The notes beneath the pieces were generated by a model. It was not told the origin of the DNA. It saw only the letters and a list, made by a program, of their open reading frames with translations, and searched no databases. Shown here one piece after another: positions 39,237-50,591 of a stretch of DNA of 64,000 bases (position 1 is the stretch's first letter; every line of letters starts with the position of its first letter). Location: assembly GCF_028502605.1 (NCBI RefSeq), contig NC_079235.1, positions 2,170,001-2,234,000 of the forward strand. The letters run 5' to 3'. The stretch comes from Trichoderma breve. Taxonomy: Eukaryota > Ascomycota > Sordariomycetes > Hypocreales > Hypocreaceae. The position numbers were made by a program, and so were the translations under genes.

Positions 39237-39700
39237 AGGGGGGGGGGCGATGATGTTTCTGACCAATGGGTTGTCGGAAGCTCGAGATTTTTGGGGGTGA
39301 GATGATTCGCTTGGGAGAGTAAGTGGCTTGACGGTGAAGCGACGAATGGGGGGAGAGTGTGCAGCAAGTCCCAGCCGTGGAGGATGGGATAATGGTGTTT
39401 CCGAGAGAAACAGGAATGACAAAAGAAATGGGTGGTGTATGTATTGCGTGGGAAGTTGGATGGAGTGCGGGATGGGTTGACCGCCTTGGGAGTTTGTGAG
39501 ATGGATGAAGGAGAAGGGGAAAGCTGGATAATTGAGCAAGATTTGATCAAGGTAAAGAGCGGGATGAAGAAGAGGTTGTGAACTGTGTGAAGAAGGAAAA
39601 GGGAAGAAAGGTATGAAGGTGAGGTATTTGCCTGAGGTGGTATTGGGTTGAGACGAGACACGGAGGGAGGCGGGGTTGTGTGTATGCCTGGACAGAATCC
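39237..39700 (+). other. Long purine-rich (G/A) block
   Basis: Starts with a run of 10 G residues (39238-39247) and continues for about 450 bases with very few C residues on the plus strand. The complementary strand is therefore CT-rich, which explains a 248-codon minus-strand frame at 39014-39760. CT-rich stretches mark core promoters in filamentous fungi, so this could be a leftward promoter, but no gene follows it convincingly. Confidence 0.6.
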
Positions 39701-41800
39701 ACACGGCAGGATAAGTATCTTGACGGAGATAGCGAATATTGTTACTGTTGTGAACGCCATATCGGTTGAATATGCATTGATAATTTGTAGATATATCTTT
39801 GGTTGATGGTGTATCAGTTTACAAAGCGCTTGCTCCGAAGCGCTGTTTGTCTTCTATACTCGCAATGGTACATCTTCTGAGGATTTTAGGCATATTAAAA
39901 ATTGAAAATGGCATGCACAAGTCAGCTACTCCTCTAGATTTTGATCTAGGGGGCTCTTGTTTATATCGAATTGATTCTCATCAGGCGACTTCTCTAATTT
40001 ACATAGTCAACAAACATACTCTATACAATGATTAATGAATCAGCATACCCTTTGATAGTATGTACGGCACTAACAGATAATTGATTCCAAGCTGCATCTA
40101 AGCCTTTACAAACAATTCCTCAAAGTCATGGCTGGGCACTAACAAAGGCATCAATGAGTATCCCAACACTTGCAGTCTAACCCAGACAGCTGCTAACCCA
40201 CAACTACAACATACGCTCCATACGATCGATAGCTTATACATGAGCGGGGCGCTTATAGAATATTCTTGTAATTTCACAAGATTAACCAAGAGTCATCATG
40301 ATGAATCAATAAAACTTGCCCACGTTTCCTACATCATCCATACCATAACCCCGGAAACTACTCACCAGGGCAATAACCACGGTTATATAACCCCCATGCC
40401 AGACAATCCCTCACGGCAAGCCGGAGATTCCTAACCGTCGCTCACCATTCAGGCACCAGCCAAGCAAAAAATCGATAGCGGCTCATCAAATCTGCATCCC
40501 GGAAGCGGGCCCTATACGCCCGGGCAGGGGTGGAGGTCGTAAATCCCGAAGCGGCCCGGCCCCATCCCCGGTCCCCTTCCCACCCCCGGCCGATCCTCTT
40601 TCTAACCGCGGGATGGCTGATGCAATGGCCCTCTCATCATATGTAATCCTGCACCCTCGGCTTGCTTGGGGATAAAGCATGGGGGGCCAGCAGCACACAC
40701 GTTGTCGCTTATAGGTATCGTACGTGCTTGAGGCCTGTATACATAGATTGGATGGGTTGCGGACAGAAGGAAGATGGCTGTAGTAAGCAAGAGCTGCGGG
40801 ATGCGCTCGGCATTTGGGTGGTCTAGGATGAGTCGATCATCCTCATTCGGGAGATTCGCTGCTTCTTCCCGAGGAGCATATATGACATCTCGCTCTCTCT
40901 TACCTGCCGGAATAATATCACGCCGCCACCATGGCGAAGCACCCGAAAGAAGAGATAAAGGGAGCCTGTCCGGGCCAAAAATAATCTTATTCAAAGTAAC
41001 ATCATCCCACGTGGACAGTTGCGAATCCCGGTCAAAAGATGCATGGCCATCATACGACTCTCCCCAGCAACAAGAATGTAACTGGATGACAATTTCAAAT
41101 AATAGTGAACAGCAGCGTCCGGCACCGGCACTCCCTTATGTGTACTCGTACGTGCATCAAAGAGTATGCATGCATCATCGCAGACACCGAATCCTGTGGG
41201 CGTCAGCAACAGTAACCCTGCTTGCTTCGTTGTTGCAGCAGCAGGCCAGAGGGCTTATTCCCACCCCTTCGTTGTCATTCTCACTTTGCTTCTCCTGCAT
41301 TTCTGGACTTGCGTTCCAGCGATGCCGCATCAATGCCCAATGATGCAGAACACGTGCTTTCAGTCCGCGTTGCAGATAGCCCCCTTATTCCCACCTTGAA
41401 TCTAGTAAGCAGGACAAATCAATTGGCGTCTAGATGCAAAACGACAGAAAAATGTCAGCTCATCTCCCCATCAGACCGAAATCGTCCGTCGGTGTCCACG
41501 ATGGACAATCATCTCCACCCGCGGCTTGATCAAATTGTCCGCCGGCAATGCCATTCTATGCAGAAAGTAGAAGCAAAACCTCACGTGGGGGGCCGTTCGG
41601 GCAGAAATAAAAGCTCGTAACGACCCTGTAACGTTAAAACACTGCTTGCAATTACTCCATCCGGATGGACGTGCTTCTTGTAGTGGCAAATGACGGAGTA
41701 TTTGCTGACCACGATTACCGTTTGTGCCGTCAGATTCATCAAAGGGTGATCTTCGATCACGCCTCTCGCAAAAGGGCTTTTTTTCTTGCCTGTAAGCCAG
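39701..41800. other. Gene-free stretch with overlapping open frames on both strands
   Basis: A minus-strand frame stays open from about 41120 to 40602 and a plus-strand frame at 40774-41343 has 189 codons. The minus frame reads more like protein (for example EEAANLPNEDDRLILDHPN) and the plus frame looks like its Ser/Arg-rich shadow. No domain is recognised, no splice-linked exons were established, and third-position bias is weak. I do not call a gene. Confidence 0.35.
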
Positions 41801-44407
41801 TCCACCTTCTTTTTGGGTAGTGGGTAAATGCGATCCCCTACCCCCAGCACGCGAGGGCCGGCCCGTATGAAATACGTGCAAAGACTTTAGCCGGGGCGTG
41901 GGAGGAGCCTGCGGTGAGAGAAGCTATCGGCAAGGGTCCGTGACCACTCCGATGTGTAATGGTCATTGGAATTTCTCCTTGGGTGCATACAGGTATGGTT
42001 CTTAGATGACTGTCACATCTCATATGCTCACCAAACGCCAAGATGCTGCAGACGATGAATCCCGTGTCACGGATTGGGTAACGGGTAACCATGGCCTTGG
42101 ATTCCGGGTGTGGGGGTTCCCCTCTGCTCACCCACGGGGATGACGCCCTTGTGCACACACGTTTGTGATGCTGGTTCGTGATGGAGGCGGAAGGTAGCAT
42201 TCGTGATGACCATGATGTCGAAACTCGTCGTCGGTACGGGCGTGATTCCACAAACAAGGCTGAGGTGATGACAAACTATTACCAGTAGAGGGCGTCCTTT
42301 CCGTAACACACGTTCCGTTATGGCACCGCTGAGGCCGTATATCGTAGGAATAACGGTCTGATACTGCTCTGTAGCATCTCTGCAACTTGCATAGAGCGTG
42401 GTTATCTCGTTGGTGATGAGGAGAATGTGGCAACTGATATCAGAACGGAGCTGATGGCTAGTTTGCAGCTTGAGAATAGACCACAGCTCATAACAGGCTC
42501 TCGGATACTTGTAGTTCTGTCAACTGAGAGTTTGTTGAAGCTGCAGCTTTCGATGAATACTGGCAACAACTCACATCTCCTTCGGGCTAATAGCGCCTTT
42601 AGGAGAGTTTGAAGCATCATAATACTCATCAATCACATCTTCCATCCTCATCCACCATTTGACAGTTTCGATTTCAACATTCACACATTGTGAGCCAGGT
42701 TTCCCCAGGTTATGACGCCTGTCAATGCTCAATGCTTTGGGTTTGTGCAACACAAAAACCGGCAGCGTGGTAATACTACCTACCAGGCGCCATCGTGGTG
42801 CCAAGATGCGTCTTCGTCGAACCACTCTGAAGTGGTGCCCATGCTCATGATGTAGTTCGCCAATCTACTGCAACGCTGCCCTATGCACGTCGTCGAACTC
42901 GTTGACATGATCTCTACTTCTTCTGCTACAGTCGCCACATCGAAAGACGTGTGACTTTAAAAGTCACATTTGCCTCCCTGATGTTGATAGAGAGCTGTAG
43001 TCACGTTCTCTTGCTACTTTGCGATAGTTTTGGAATACGTGATCATCCCACCCAAGCAGCCGAGTTTCGGCAGTTGTAAAGTTCGTCCGATATAGCATCT
43101 GGCTTCACCATCAAACGTTGCATGGCCAAGTAGCCATCTTACATAGCACATGGGCTGAAGTGCAACTCTCATTCGCAAACTCCAATATGGATGGCTAGTC
43201 GGATGATAACCTACCCGGCGGTACTCTCCTACCTGCCTGGAGTAGAAACAGCCCAATGGAGATGAACATCGCCTTCTGTATGTAAACACGAGACACCATC
43301 AGGTCCATCTCAGTGCATTCATAGCACGTTTCAAACACGAAGATCACTTCTTTAGACGATTCACATGCCGACAAACTCAGGCACTTGCACTCGACGATCC
43401 GGGAACTGACTCTCTCACCGACCCGCCATAGCGGACGATCAAGCCAATCCTCTCAAGGCTTAGGAGTCAAAAAGTAGAGAGCGACGGGTCCCAGGTGAGC
43501 ACAGACCGAAGTCAGATCTGGTCGGACCGATGTACATGCATACAAAGAAGAAAAAATCTTCAAGCATCCCGTTCCGCCCCCTGCATTCTCATTATCGCAG
43601 TCGTCTCACGAGATAAAAAAAAGTATTCTCCTTTTAGAACCTGGCCCTGGCAGATATCCGACCTCATGGCTGAAAGGCAATAGGGGTCTGAATGATGGCA
43701 GAGCTACTCGACGGCAAGGAGATGACCGTTTATGTTCACATGATGGACAAGCCTTCGAATCGAAGGCAGATGCCCTCGCTTAAGTGTCGGCTGGGGCATT
43801 GCATAATAGAACTTTTCTCGAATCCAGGGCCCAACATGGTTTGACCCGCCTGGCTCCTCTGAAGCACACCCCGGTCCAGGTGAAGTGCCAGAATGGCACA
43901 TGAGAATACTGGCAGTACTGTAGTATAATTGACTGCCGTGACACGAAGCCGAACTTTGCCGTGACTAGAATGTCAACTCATCCTCCGGATCCGGTTCCGC
44001 GAGTCAGCCCGGTCCAAGTTATCGCCAACACGGTACTGTCAGGACGTGGGATGCTCATGGACCGGTGATCCGCCTCTCTGTAAGTCTCGTGTTTCTGGTA
44101 CGATTCCGCATCACGTCGCCAGCGAAATCCTGCTTTTGAGCCTCTTCCGATGCGCAACAAAGATTCCTAACATCAAGCATACTGATAAGAACAGAATTGA
44201 AGCGAATGATTCGCCATGTGAAAGAAAGCACTCAGCGGCGATTCCGAACGCGCTAAGCAGGTCCTTCTGCGGCCCATAAAAGCAGACATAACAGGGCCGA
44301 GCAAACTGGGGCTCAGTTCTTTGTCATTGCAGAATTTCAAATGCTTGCAAGGGTAGACGTGTGAAAGCCCACTGCCAGGGATTGCTCGCGACCCATTGAC
44401 ATTTTTC

Positions 44408-44464
44408 GTAAATAAAATAAAATAAAAAACAACGCAATATTTTTTATTTTTATTTTATTTTATC
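44408..44464. repeat. AT-rich inverted repeat
   Basis: An A-rich left arm (repeated AAAAT units, about 44410-44428) is followed, after a spacer of about 10 bases that includes CAACGC, by a T-rich right arm of matching units (about 44441-44463). The arms can pair over most of their length. It could form a hairpin or cruciform; no gene end lies next to it. Confidence 0.65.
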
Positions 44465-46164
44465 CATTTCCATCCCGGCCGAATGCCCCGGAAACAGTGC
44501 CCACCGTTTCGGACCGTCTCCGATGAATTAATATCAGAGCCAACGCCAAAGTGCTGAGTGGCGTTTATGGCATCGGTATCGCTTTGGCGATAAGTCTGTC
44601 ATGTTGGTGTTGTATGTAGTTCAATTCGCCGACAATCCGCGAAGCCGCGGCAATGCTTATAATTGAATGATCTTCAAGCCAAAACGCCACAGCCGTGCGG
44701 CTTGCTGCTAAAATCCATTAATTACGGAGTATTTTGCAAGCCAATAAACGGTCATGGTCGCTTCTGGGGGGAAAAGCACTCCGTTTTGAACCGACAAGAT
44801 AATGAATGCGGTAGGAGGAGAATAATTCGCCGACGGTATCGCATCGAGAATCCTTCAAGGCCACATGGGAAAATATCGTAACCAACAAACAAAAATAAAT
44901 AAATCTCGAAAATAATATGCCCGCGGAATAAAATTAAGGAAATCCCAGTGGATCGCCAAAATCTGCAGCCAAGGGCCAAGCAACAGACCCTGGAGTGACG
45001 ACCACGTTTTTCAAAAGTGCCTCCTTTTAGCACACCGGAAGGCATCCGGCGGCCAGGGCCCGACCCCATGTCCGAATCTTGCCCTTGATGGCCCTGTGAC
45101 TATGCAGCGATCTGACTGTACGGAGGGTGGGCTCCGTCCTCCATATGTGGAATTTAACGTTACGTGGAAATCAGATCGATACTAGCTCGTTGACGGAAGA
45201 GGATGTTGCTGATATCTGGCTTCTGCCATTGGCTGGTAGAGTGCCGAAATAAACTCGTTGGACAATGTACAAGCTATGCGATTTGCATTAGGAGGCATAG
45301 TGCGATTCTTCGGTTACATGAGACTGCGAATGCTTATTCGAGGGTTTTGCCTCCGTTTCGTATTCGACTCCCGTTTGCGAAGCTGTCCGATTTGAGCTCT
45401 CAAACAACATAGAATTGCTTCATTTCCCAGTTTCGACTCTCTGACGTACTTCCCCCGGTCAGGAAACCCGAGGATAGAACAGAAATAGGAAATGAAAGCG
45501 CCCAAGGGGAGGCGTATTGAGTGGTAGGATACCTTGGTGAGCCAAGCGTCTCCGAGCCGCACCGGATGTCGATGTGCCTTCTCATTGGACACAGGGAGGG
45601 GGAGCCTGGTAAAGCGGATAGCTTCTGCTTCTGACAGCTGCGGACCATAGTTCTGATGCGGCAGATCACCCTGAGCAGGGCAACAAGGCTGATGAGATGA
45701 TGAGATTCGAATGGGTTTACCCCTTTGATCGCCCTCCAAGTGGATGTCTTGGCTGGGCGCCCCATCTGAATGTTGCAGTACTCCTCCCATTACCCAATAG
45801 CAAGCAGTTGTCGAGAGGGCGCTACCATGATGAATTGTAATCCAGAGTGGTCTCTGCCCTAATAGGCATGCATAAAGAGCATAAGCGGTGATGTAGCTTG
45901 AACCTGATTGGGCTTCGCGAGGAAAGGCGTGGCTCCTCACGATGATGTTGAGTGAGTCGTTGACAAGTACACAACGTATGAGTGGTATAATTTTATGATA
46001 TGACACCCACAGCAGTACGACGTGTCACGACTTTGATGGCCCGGCAGTTCTCTGCACTCAATGCAACCATTCCCTCATTCGGAGATGTGATTCGCCCAAA
46101 GCTCTGTGGACACCTGCAAGTACTTTGTAGGTTCATGTAGACTCTTGCGCGTGCAGGTGAGAGG

Positions 46165-46720
46165 TTATAATCCCGGCCGAGAAAGATCATGTAGATGCCG
46201 ACGGTTGAATATGCAGCGGTAGCTTAGACTGCTTGATACGAGAGACCCTTGGCCAGTAAACGCCTGAATGAAGGCGAACACGATATCAGCCAAACCAGGA
46301 GCCTTGAGACGCATAGCTGATTTGGAAACAACTGGCCGGGGACATGAGGCCACGCCACTGATTCGATGCTCACAAACCATTGTCGGTGCTTCTGTTCGTG
46401 ATGAGAAATACCAGGAAATCCATGACAACACGGGATGACAGCGGGATGTCTAGCTTCGTGAGCATCTCGGCCTCACTACTCCGTCCAACCAGTATACCAA
46501 GGCCACCAATGCAGATAAGCATGGCACTAGCGGGTGATGCTCCATCAAGAACGCCAAGCTGCATCTAATACCACTTTACCGCCTTCTGGTGATCTTCTAG
46601 AATCGATTTGTCAATCCGTGCCTGGAACATGCATGAGTGTCTCGACAACTGCCAGTGGTGGGATTTGACGATTCCTCAAACTCACCTCTGTGATGGACGC
46701 ATTTGTAACCACACGTGGGC
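46165..46720 (-). pseudogene. Possible remnant of a multi-exon gene
   Basis: On the minus strand a 35 nt exon-like piece (46686-46720, preceded by TCTCTTACAG) is followed by a well-formed 64 nt intron (46622-46685, GTGAGT...TTCCAG). A frame with an in-frame TAG then leads into a hydrophobic segment (ASAMLICIGGLGILVGRS). Further pieces (KAPGLADIVFAFIQAFTG, then YSTVGIYMIFLGRDY) lie in different frames. Together they suggest a decayed gene, perhaps for a membrane protein, but I cannot assign a family and chance is a real alternative. Confidence 0.2.
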
Positions 46721-48494
46721 CTGTAAGAGACACGAAACACACAATCTTATCTTTCCACCAGTGTCCTTCAGTCGCCGTTCAGATTTGACCCCAGAGGATA
46801 CGAGTTCCCTAACAAGAAGGGGGTTCGGCCATTTTGCGGGGGAACGAAGATCCTCACGAAAGCCGCCTAGTCCCAAGCAATTTGAGCGAATCAGCATCGG
46901 CTGTCGCCATCGTGAAAAACGTGTCGAAATGGGTACAGCGCATGAAACGTGCCTTTAGGTCCGCTCGGCCAGAAAGCTTGATAGCTGCTGTTTATTTTGT
47001 CTGGACGTGCATGCGCGGATACTCGTATAGCTGTGTGAAATGCCGTAGAGAACGGGCGTGCAGATCCCCCTCAACTGACCGTTTGCGAGACTCGCCATTG
47101 TGACAGGGCAGGGCATAGTCGGCGAGCATACGAAGTAGTCGGCGAGATGGGAGGGAGTTGTCAGCGGCCCATGTCAATACGGAGTAGAGGCTGTGATTTG
47201 TGTTGATTCTCCGTTTTCTCCCATGGCACATGTACCGAGTACGTGAGCCTCGACAAGGCGCTCCTCACGTGGCCGCTGTCGGAAAAACCTTAGCCACCAA
47301 TGACCAGCACAGCCTCGTCTGACTTCAACACTGCCAATAAGTATCTTGTACTTGATAACCCTTCACAACACCATCTCCAGAATCCCGAGAAAAGACGGCC
47401 AAACCGAACCCAGTCGCGTTTTGCAATCCAAATTCCCCATTCGGGCCTGTTCGTCACAATGGCCCTCCACACAGCCTGATCTGCCCGGACTCTAATCGTC
47501 TTCCCTCCCCCCTTGTTAACTTGAGACCGGGAGGATCATGGTTCCCCATGGAGACTCAACGTGCGCAGCTCAAAAGCTCCCCCATGACACTCTGTTCCTA
47601 CCTCCCACGGGGCCTCTCGGGTTTGTCGCGGGATCAGCAGGGACACATGGAACAGGTAAGACGGAGGGCCGCGTAACGACGGAAGACAGAAAAAGGACGA
47701 GCTCGCACTCATACGCCCCTCCCAAAAACAGTTTGCTTCCCCCCCAAACGACCCCCAACCTCATCCCACCCCTCCCCTTCAAGATTGCGAAAGGGCAAGG
47801 AAGACGAAGAGGAAAAGACGAACACGGTTCGTTCTCTCGAAAAGGGTTCGATGGATGCTAGATTTAGATTGCGCCAGTAGCATGGCGGGTAGATGTCGTT
47901 TGGGGGGAGTTTGCGAGCTGTCACATTTCCAATCCGATTTGGGGTTCCCGTTGCATTTAGCCGGTTATTTTTATTTTATCGTTTATTTTATTTTATTCAT
48001 TATTCGCCAATAATAGCCGCTCCAATGCAATTCTTCGTTTCCCTGCTCTCTCCGTCTCGTTAGGTGGAATCAGGATCGAATACGTAATGGATCACGGACC
48101 TCACTGACAACGAGGACGGGCGTTTCTTCCTACCTCGGATGGCATGTGTGTCGTTCCCATATCGGGATTGTCGTGCATAGTCGAGATCATCAATTTTATG
48201 CTTGGCCTGCCATTGGCACGCTTCTGGCTGCTCTGCAATCTGTAAGATGCGTTGGTTCAACTTCTCCATATGAGGTATCGCCTTGTTTACTGAAAGCACG
48301 CGCCTGGTCGAGTCAATCATCTATCATCTCGAGAATTATACATGTAACAATGAAGTCACACTAATGCAGAAAAATCGCCTTCATGTATTGGATAGCTAAT
48401 TGAGCATTTGCAGTGTTACTCTTCGACACTCTCCAACAAGGCGCCTCCTTAATCTACATTATCAACCCAAGACATCTCATTTGACACGTCTCAC

Positions 48495-50591
48495 TCAATC
48501 CTTCTTTACCGCAGAACCTCCAATCCTCTTGTACTTCCTCGAGTCATTCTTTCTCATAGTCGTCTTATCTCTGTTTCCTTTACCACCCTCCCAGAATCCC
48601 TTGCCTCTCCTACCAATCACGCTACGACCGCAGAAGCGACACGCTTCGACGGCGTAGTTTTGCTCACGGCTGCAGAAACCACAGATCATCCTATTTGCCC
48701 ACTCGTTGATGTGATCCTCAGCCTGGTCGTGGCATTTATCGCACTTGTGCACACGATTGCAGCATGAGAAACGGAACCAGCGGTAGGACTTACGGTAGTG
48801 GGAGCAAGTACCCCTATCTGGGAGTTGTTCGCCTGCATGTAGTCCGAGCTTCTCTTGCTTCCGGCGAAGGCCGGCTGAAGAAGGCGGGGGAAGCGAGCCA
48901 GGAGAGATGAATAGGAACTTGACTTCGGGAATCTTAAAGGTGAATTTGCTGTGACAGTCTCGGCAGACATTGGTCGTGGTCTCGCCTCTTACAGAAACAA
49001 GCCCTTGGCTTGGCGTTGAGCACTTGGCGCACGTAGGCACAAACGTGCTCGGCAGCATGTCTGCCACCTTGCCCCCTGAGAGATCAATGAATCCAGCCCT
49101 TGCAGAATTCTCATGAACAAGCTGTTGGTTGAATTTGGCAGCGAGAGGTGTCGCGCATTTCTTGCAACTTGATGTCTTTTCGACGCCAGGCTTGAGCCCA
49201 GTCATGTCATTTAGCGTCTTGCATCTCTCGCACTTGACACTCAGACTCAGGATTGATATCTGTAAAATCTCGACGCTGTGAAGTTCAATGTTTGGAAACG
49301 AGATCATGGTGCCGTGTTCAACCGCCTCAGCAGACGATGGAACTGCCGCGACATCGTCGTCATTTCCCAATACTGCCCCACCGTCTTCATCCGAGTCTTC
49401 GTAACTATCTTCCTCTGATTCGTCTTCTTCGTGGCCAACGCTCCATTCAGGAGGCCGAGCAATGACCTGAATATGGCCCTTTCCTTTGTCAAGAGGCTGT
49501 GATGAGCTAGTAGAAACATCTCCGTTGTTTTGTGACTGCGACTGCTGCTGCTGTATCGCCGCCGCTGCCGCCGCTGCCTCCGCTGCCTGTTCCTTCTCAG
49601 CCTTTAATGCCAGTTCATGCGCCTGCTTTGCAAGATTATGGAGGTTCTGAGCCAGATAATTGACATGGCTCATTAGTGTCATGTTCTTCTGCTCCAGAAC
49701 CTTTTCTGCAAAGAGGTCTTCAATGGGCTCTGCATCATCAGCGTTCGCTTCATTTAGCTGTACGCGCAGCTGCTGTAGCGGATACAAGAGCGGAATGATT
49801 AGGTGAATGCTGTTGACCGAGTGCAAACCAGAAGGGAGCTCGCCACGACGTTTTGGCTCGAGTGGCAGCGTGAAAATGACACCATCACCAGAACGACGGA
49901 ACTGAGGCATCCTTCCCATTCTCGCCTCAAGTTGTCGAATCTCCTGAGCGCGCCTTGCTTTTGCCTCGGCAATCTGTTCTCTGGTGTATGATGGTTCTGG
50001 GATATATCGTCTTGGAGGAGGGCTGGGAGCAACCTGTGCTTCCACTATAGGAGACTCGATAGCAGCCGACTGTTTCTGTTCCGCTGCTTGGTCGATATGT
50101 CTCGTGTCTTTGAACGATACTAGTTTAATCGTTTCAACCTTCTGCTCCGACAAGAATCGTTCCAGATTCCTGTCCAAAGCATAGACCAGTGCCAGGAGAG
50201 TTGAACCCTTCTTCTCCTCGGCGAGCTTATCCCAGCCCCTCTCAACATTGATGCTGAACCCCTTAGGGATATCCTTATTCCTGACTAACAGCACCGGCCT
50301 TTCTTCCGGGTAGTCCTCAGGAACGCGGACATCGCAATCCAGGTAGGGTAGCTCAAAGGGAAAATCTGGATCCGAAGGCTTAAGCTTGAATACCAGCGAT
50401 GTCTCTCCCGCCGCAGTCGTAGACTCTTTGGGTGAGAATCTCCTCTTGAGCTGTTCGATGTGATAGCCGCGAGGGTCCTGAACCTGAGCTTCTGGCACGG
50501 GCTTGGACACGACCCGGGCATCGGGGGTGTCTGTTACGGCTTGCCTCCTGTCCAGAGGCGATCCGTCTGGTTGTGTCTTGAGTGCAATCAT
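48495..50591 (-). CDS. Large CHY-type zinc-finger protein
   Basis: A single uninterrupted frame of 698 residues, starting at the first ATG of the frame (MIALKTQPDG). Residues about 40-150 have an RWD-like pattern (LDCDVRVPEDYPEERP, NKDIPKGFSINVERGW). A coiled, low-complexity middle follows, with an Ala/Gln run (AEAAAAAAAIQQQQ) and an acidic patch (DESEEDSYEDSDEDGG). Two CxxC-rich modules precede the C-terminal CHY zinc finger, which begins at about residue 596: CSHYRKSYRWFRFSCC, CDKCHDQAEDH, ICGFCSREQ and CRFCGR supply the metal-binding Cys/His set. The tail is very basic. CHY fingers occur in yeast Hot13 and in plant and animal RING ubiquitin ligases, but no RING is visible here. Role unknown; zinc binding and protein contact through the RWD-like part are inferred. 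Tandem with CCT5, 6 kb away. Confidence 0.88.
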   Translation of the reverse strand: MIALKTQPDGSPLDRRQAVTDTPDARVVSKPVPEAQVQDPRGYHIEQLKRRFSPKESTTAAGETSLVFKLKPSDPDFPFELPYLDCDVRVPEDYPEERPVLLVRNKDIPKGFSINVERGWDKLAEEKKGSTLLALVYALDRNLERFLSEQKVETIKLVSFKDTRHIDQAAEQKQSAAIESPIVEAQVAPSPPPRRYIPEPSYTREQIAEAKARRAQEIRQLEARMGRMPQFRRSGDGVIFTLPLEPKRRGELPSGLHSVNSIHLIIPLLYPLQQLRVQLNEANADDAEPIEDLFAEKVLEQKNMTLMSHVNYLAQNLHNLAKQAHELALKAEKEQAAEAAAAAAAIQQQQSQSQNNGDVSTSSSQPLDKGKGHIQVIARPPEWSVGHEEDESEEDSYEDSDEDGGAVLGNDDDVAAVPSSAEAVEHGTMISFPNIELHSVEILQISILSLSVKCERCKTLNDMTGLKPGVEKTSSCKKCATPLAAKFNQQLVHENSARAGFIDLSGGKVADMLPSTFVPTCAKCSTPSQGLVSVRGETTTNVCRDCHSKFTFKIPEVKFLFISPGSLPPPSSAGLRRKQEKLGLHAGEQLPDRGTCSHYRKSYRWFRFSCCNRVHKCDKCHDQAEDHINEWANRMICGFCSREQNYAVEACRFCGRSVIGRRGKGFWEGGKGNRDKTTMRKNDSRKYKRIGGSAVKKD

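Larger units (their letters stand above)
41801..48494. other. Gene-free stretch with possible decayed coding pieces
   Basis: Several short minus-strand frames read as hydrophobic, protein-like segments, interrupted by stops and frame changes (near 42.1-42.5, 43.2-43.45 and 46.1-46.7 kb). An AT hairpin lies at 44408-44464 and an AT-rich tract at 47965-48005. The end of the interval near 48450-48494 is the 3' flank of the CHY gene. Nothing here supports an intact gene. Confidence 0.4.

Noticed and set aside
39014..39760. 248-codon minus-strand frame with a hydrophobic, signal-like start
   Set aside because: The frame is open because the strand is CT-rich and so poor in stop codons. Its product is Pro/Ser/His-rich without domains.
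45314..46006. 230-codon minus-strand frame
   Set aside because: No recognisable domain. A frame this long is only mildly surprising in this much mid-GC gap sequence. Left as part of the possibly decayed region.
46165..46300. FTGQGS-like and GGLG-like motifs suggesting polyketide synthase AT and KR domains
   Set aside because: The flanking residues do not fit either domain, the order is wrong, and the pieces lie in different frames.
48780..48812. GTAAGT donor-like sequence inside the CHY finger
   Set aside because: The frame continues through it with the conserved HYRKSYRWFRFSCC motif, so it is coding rather than an intron start.
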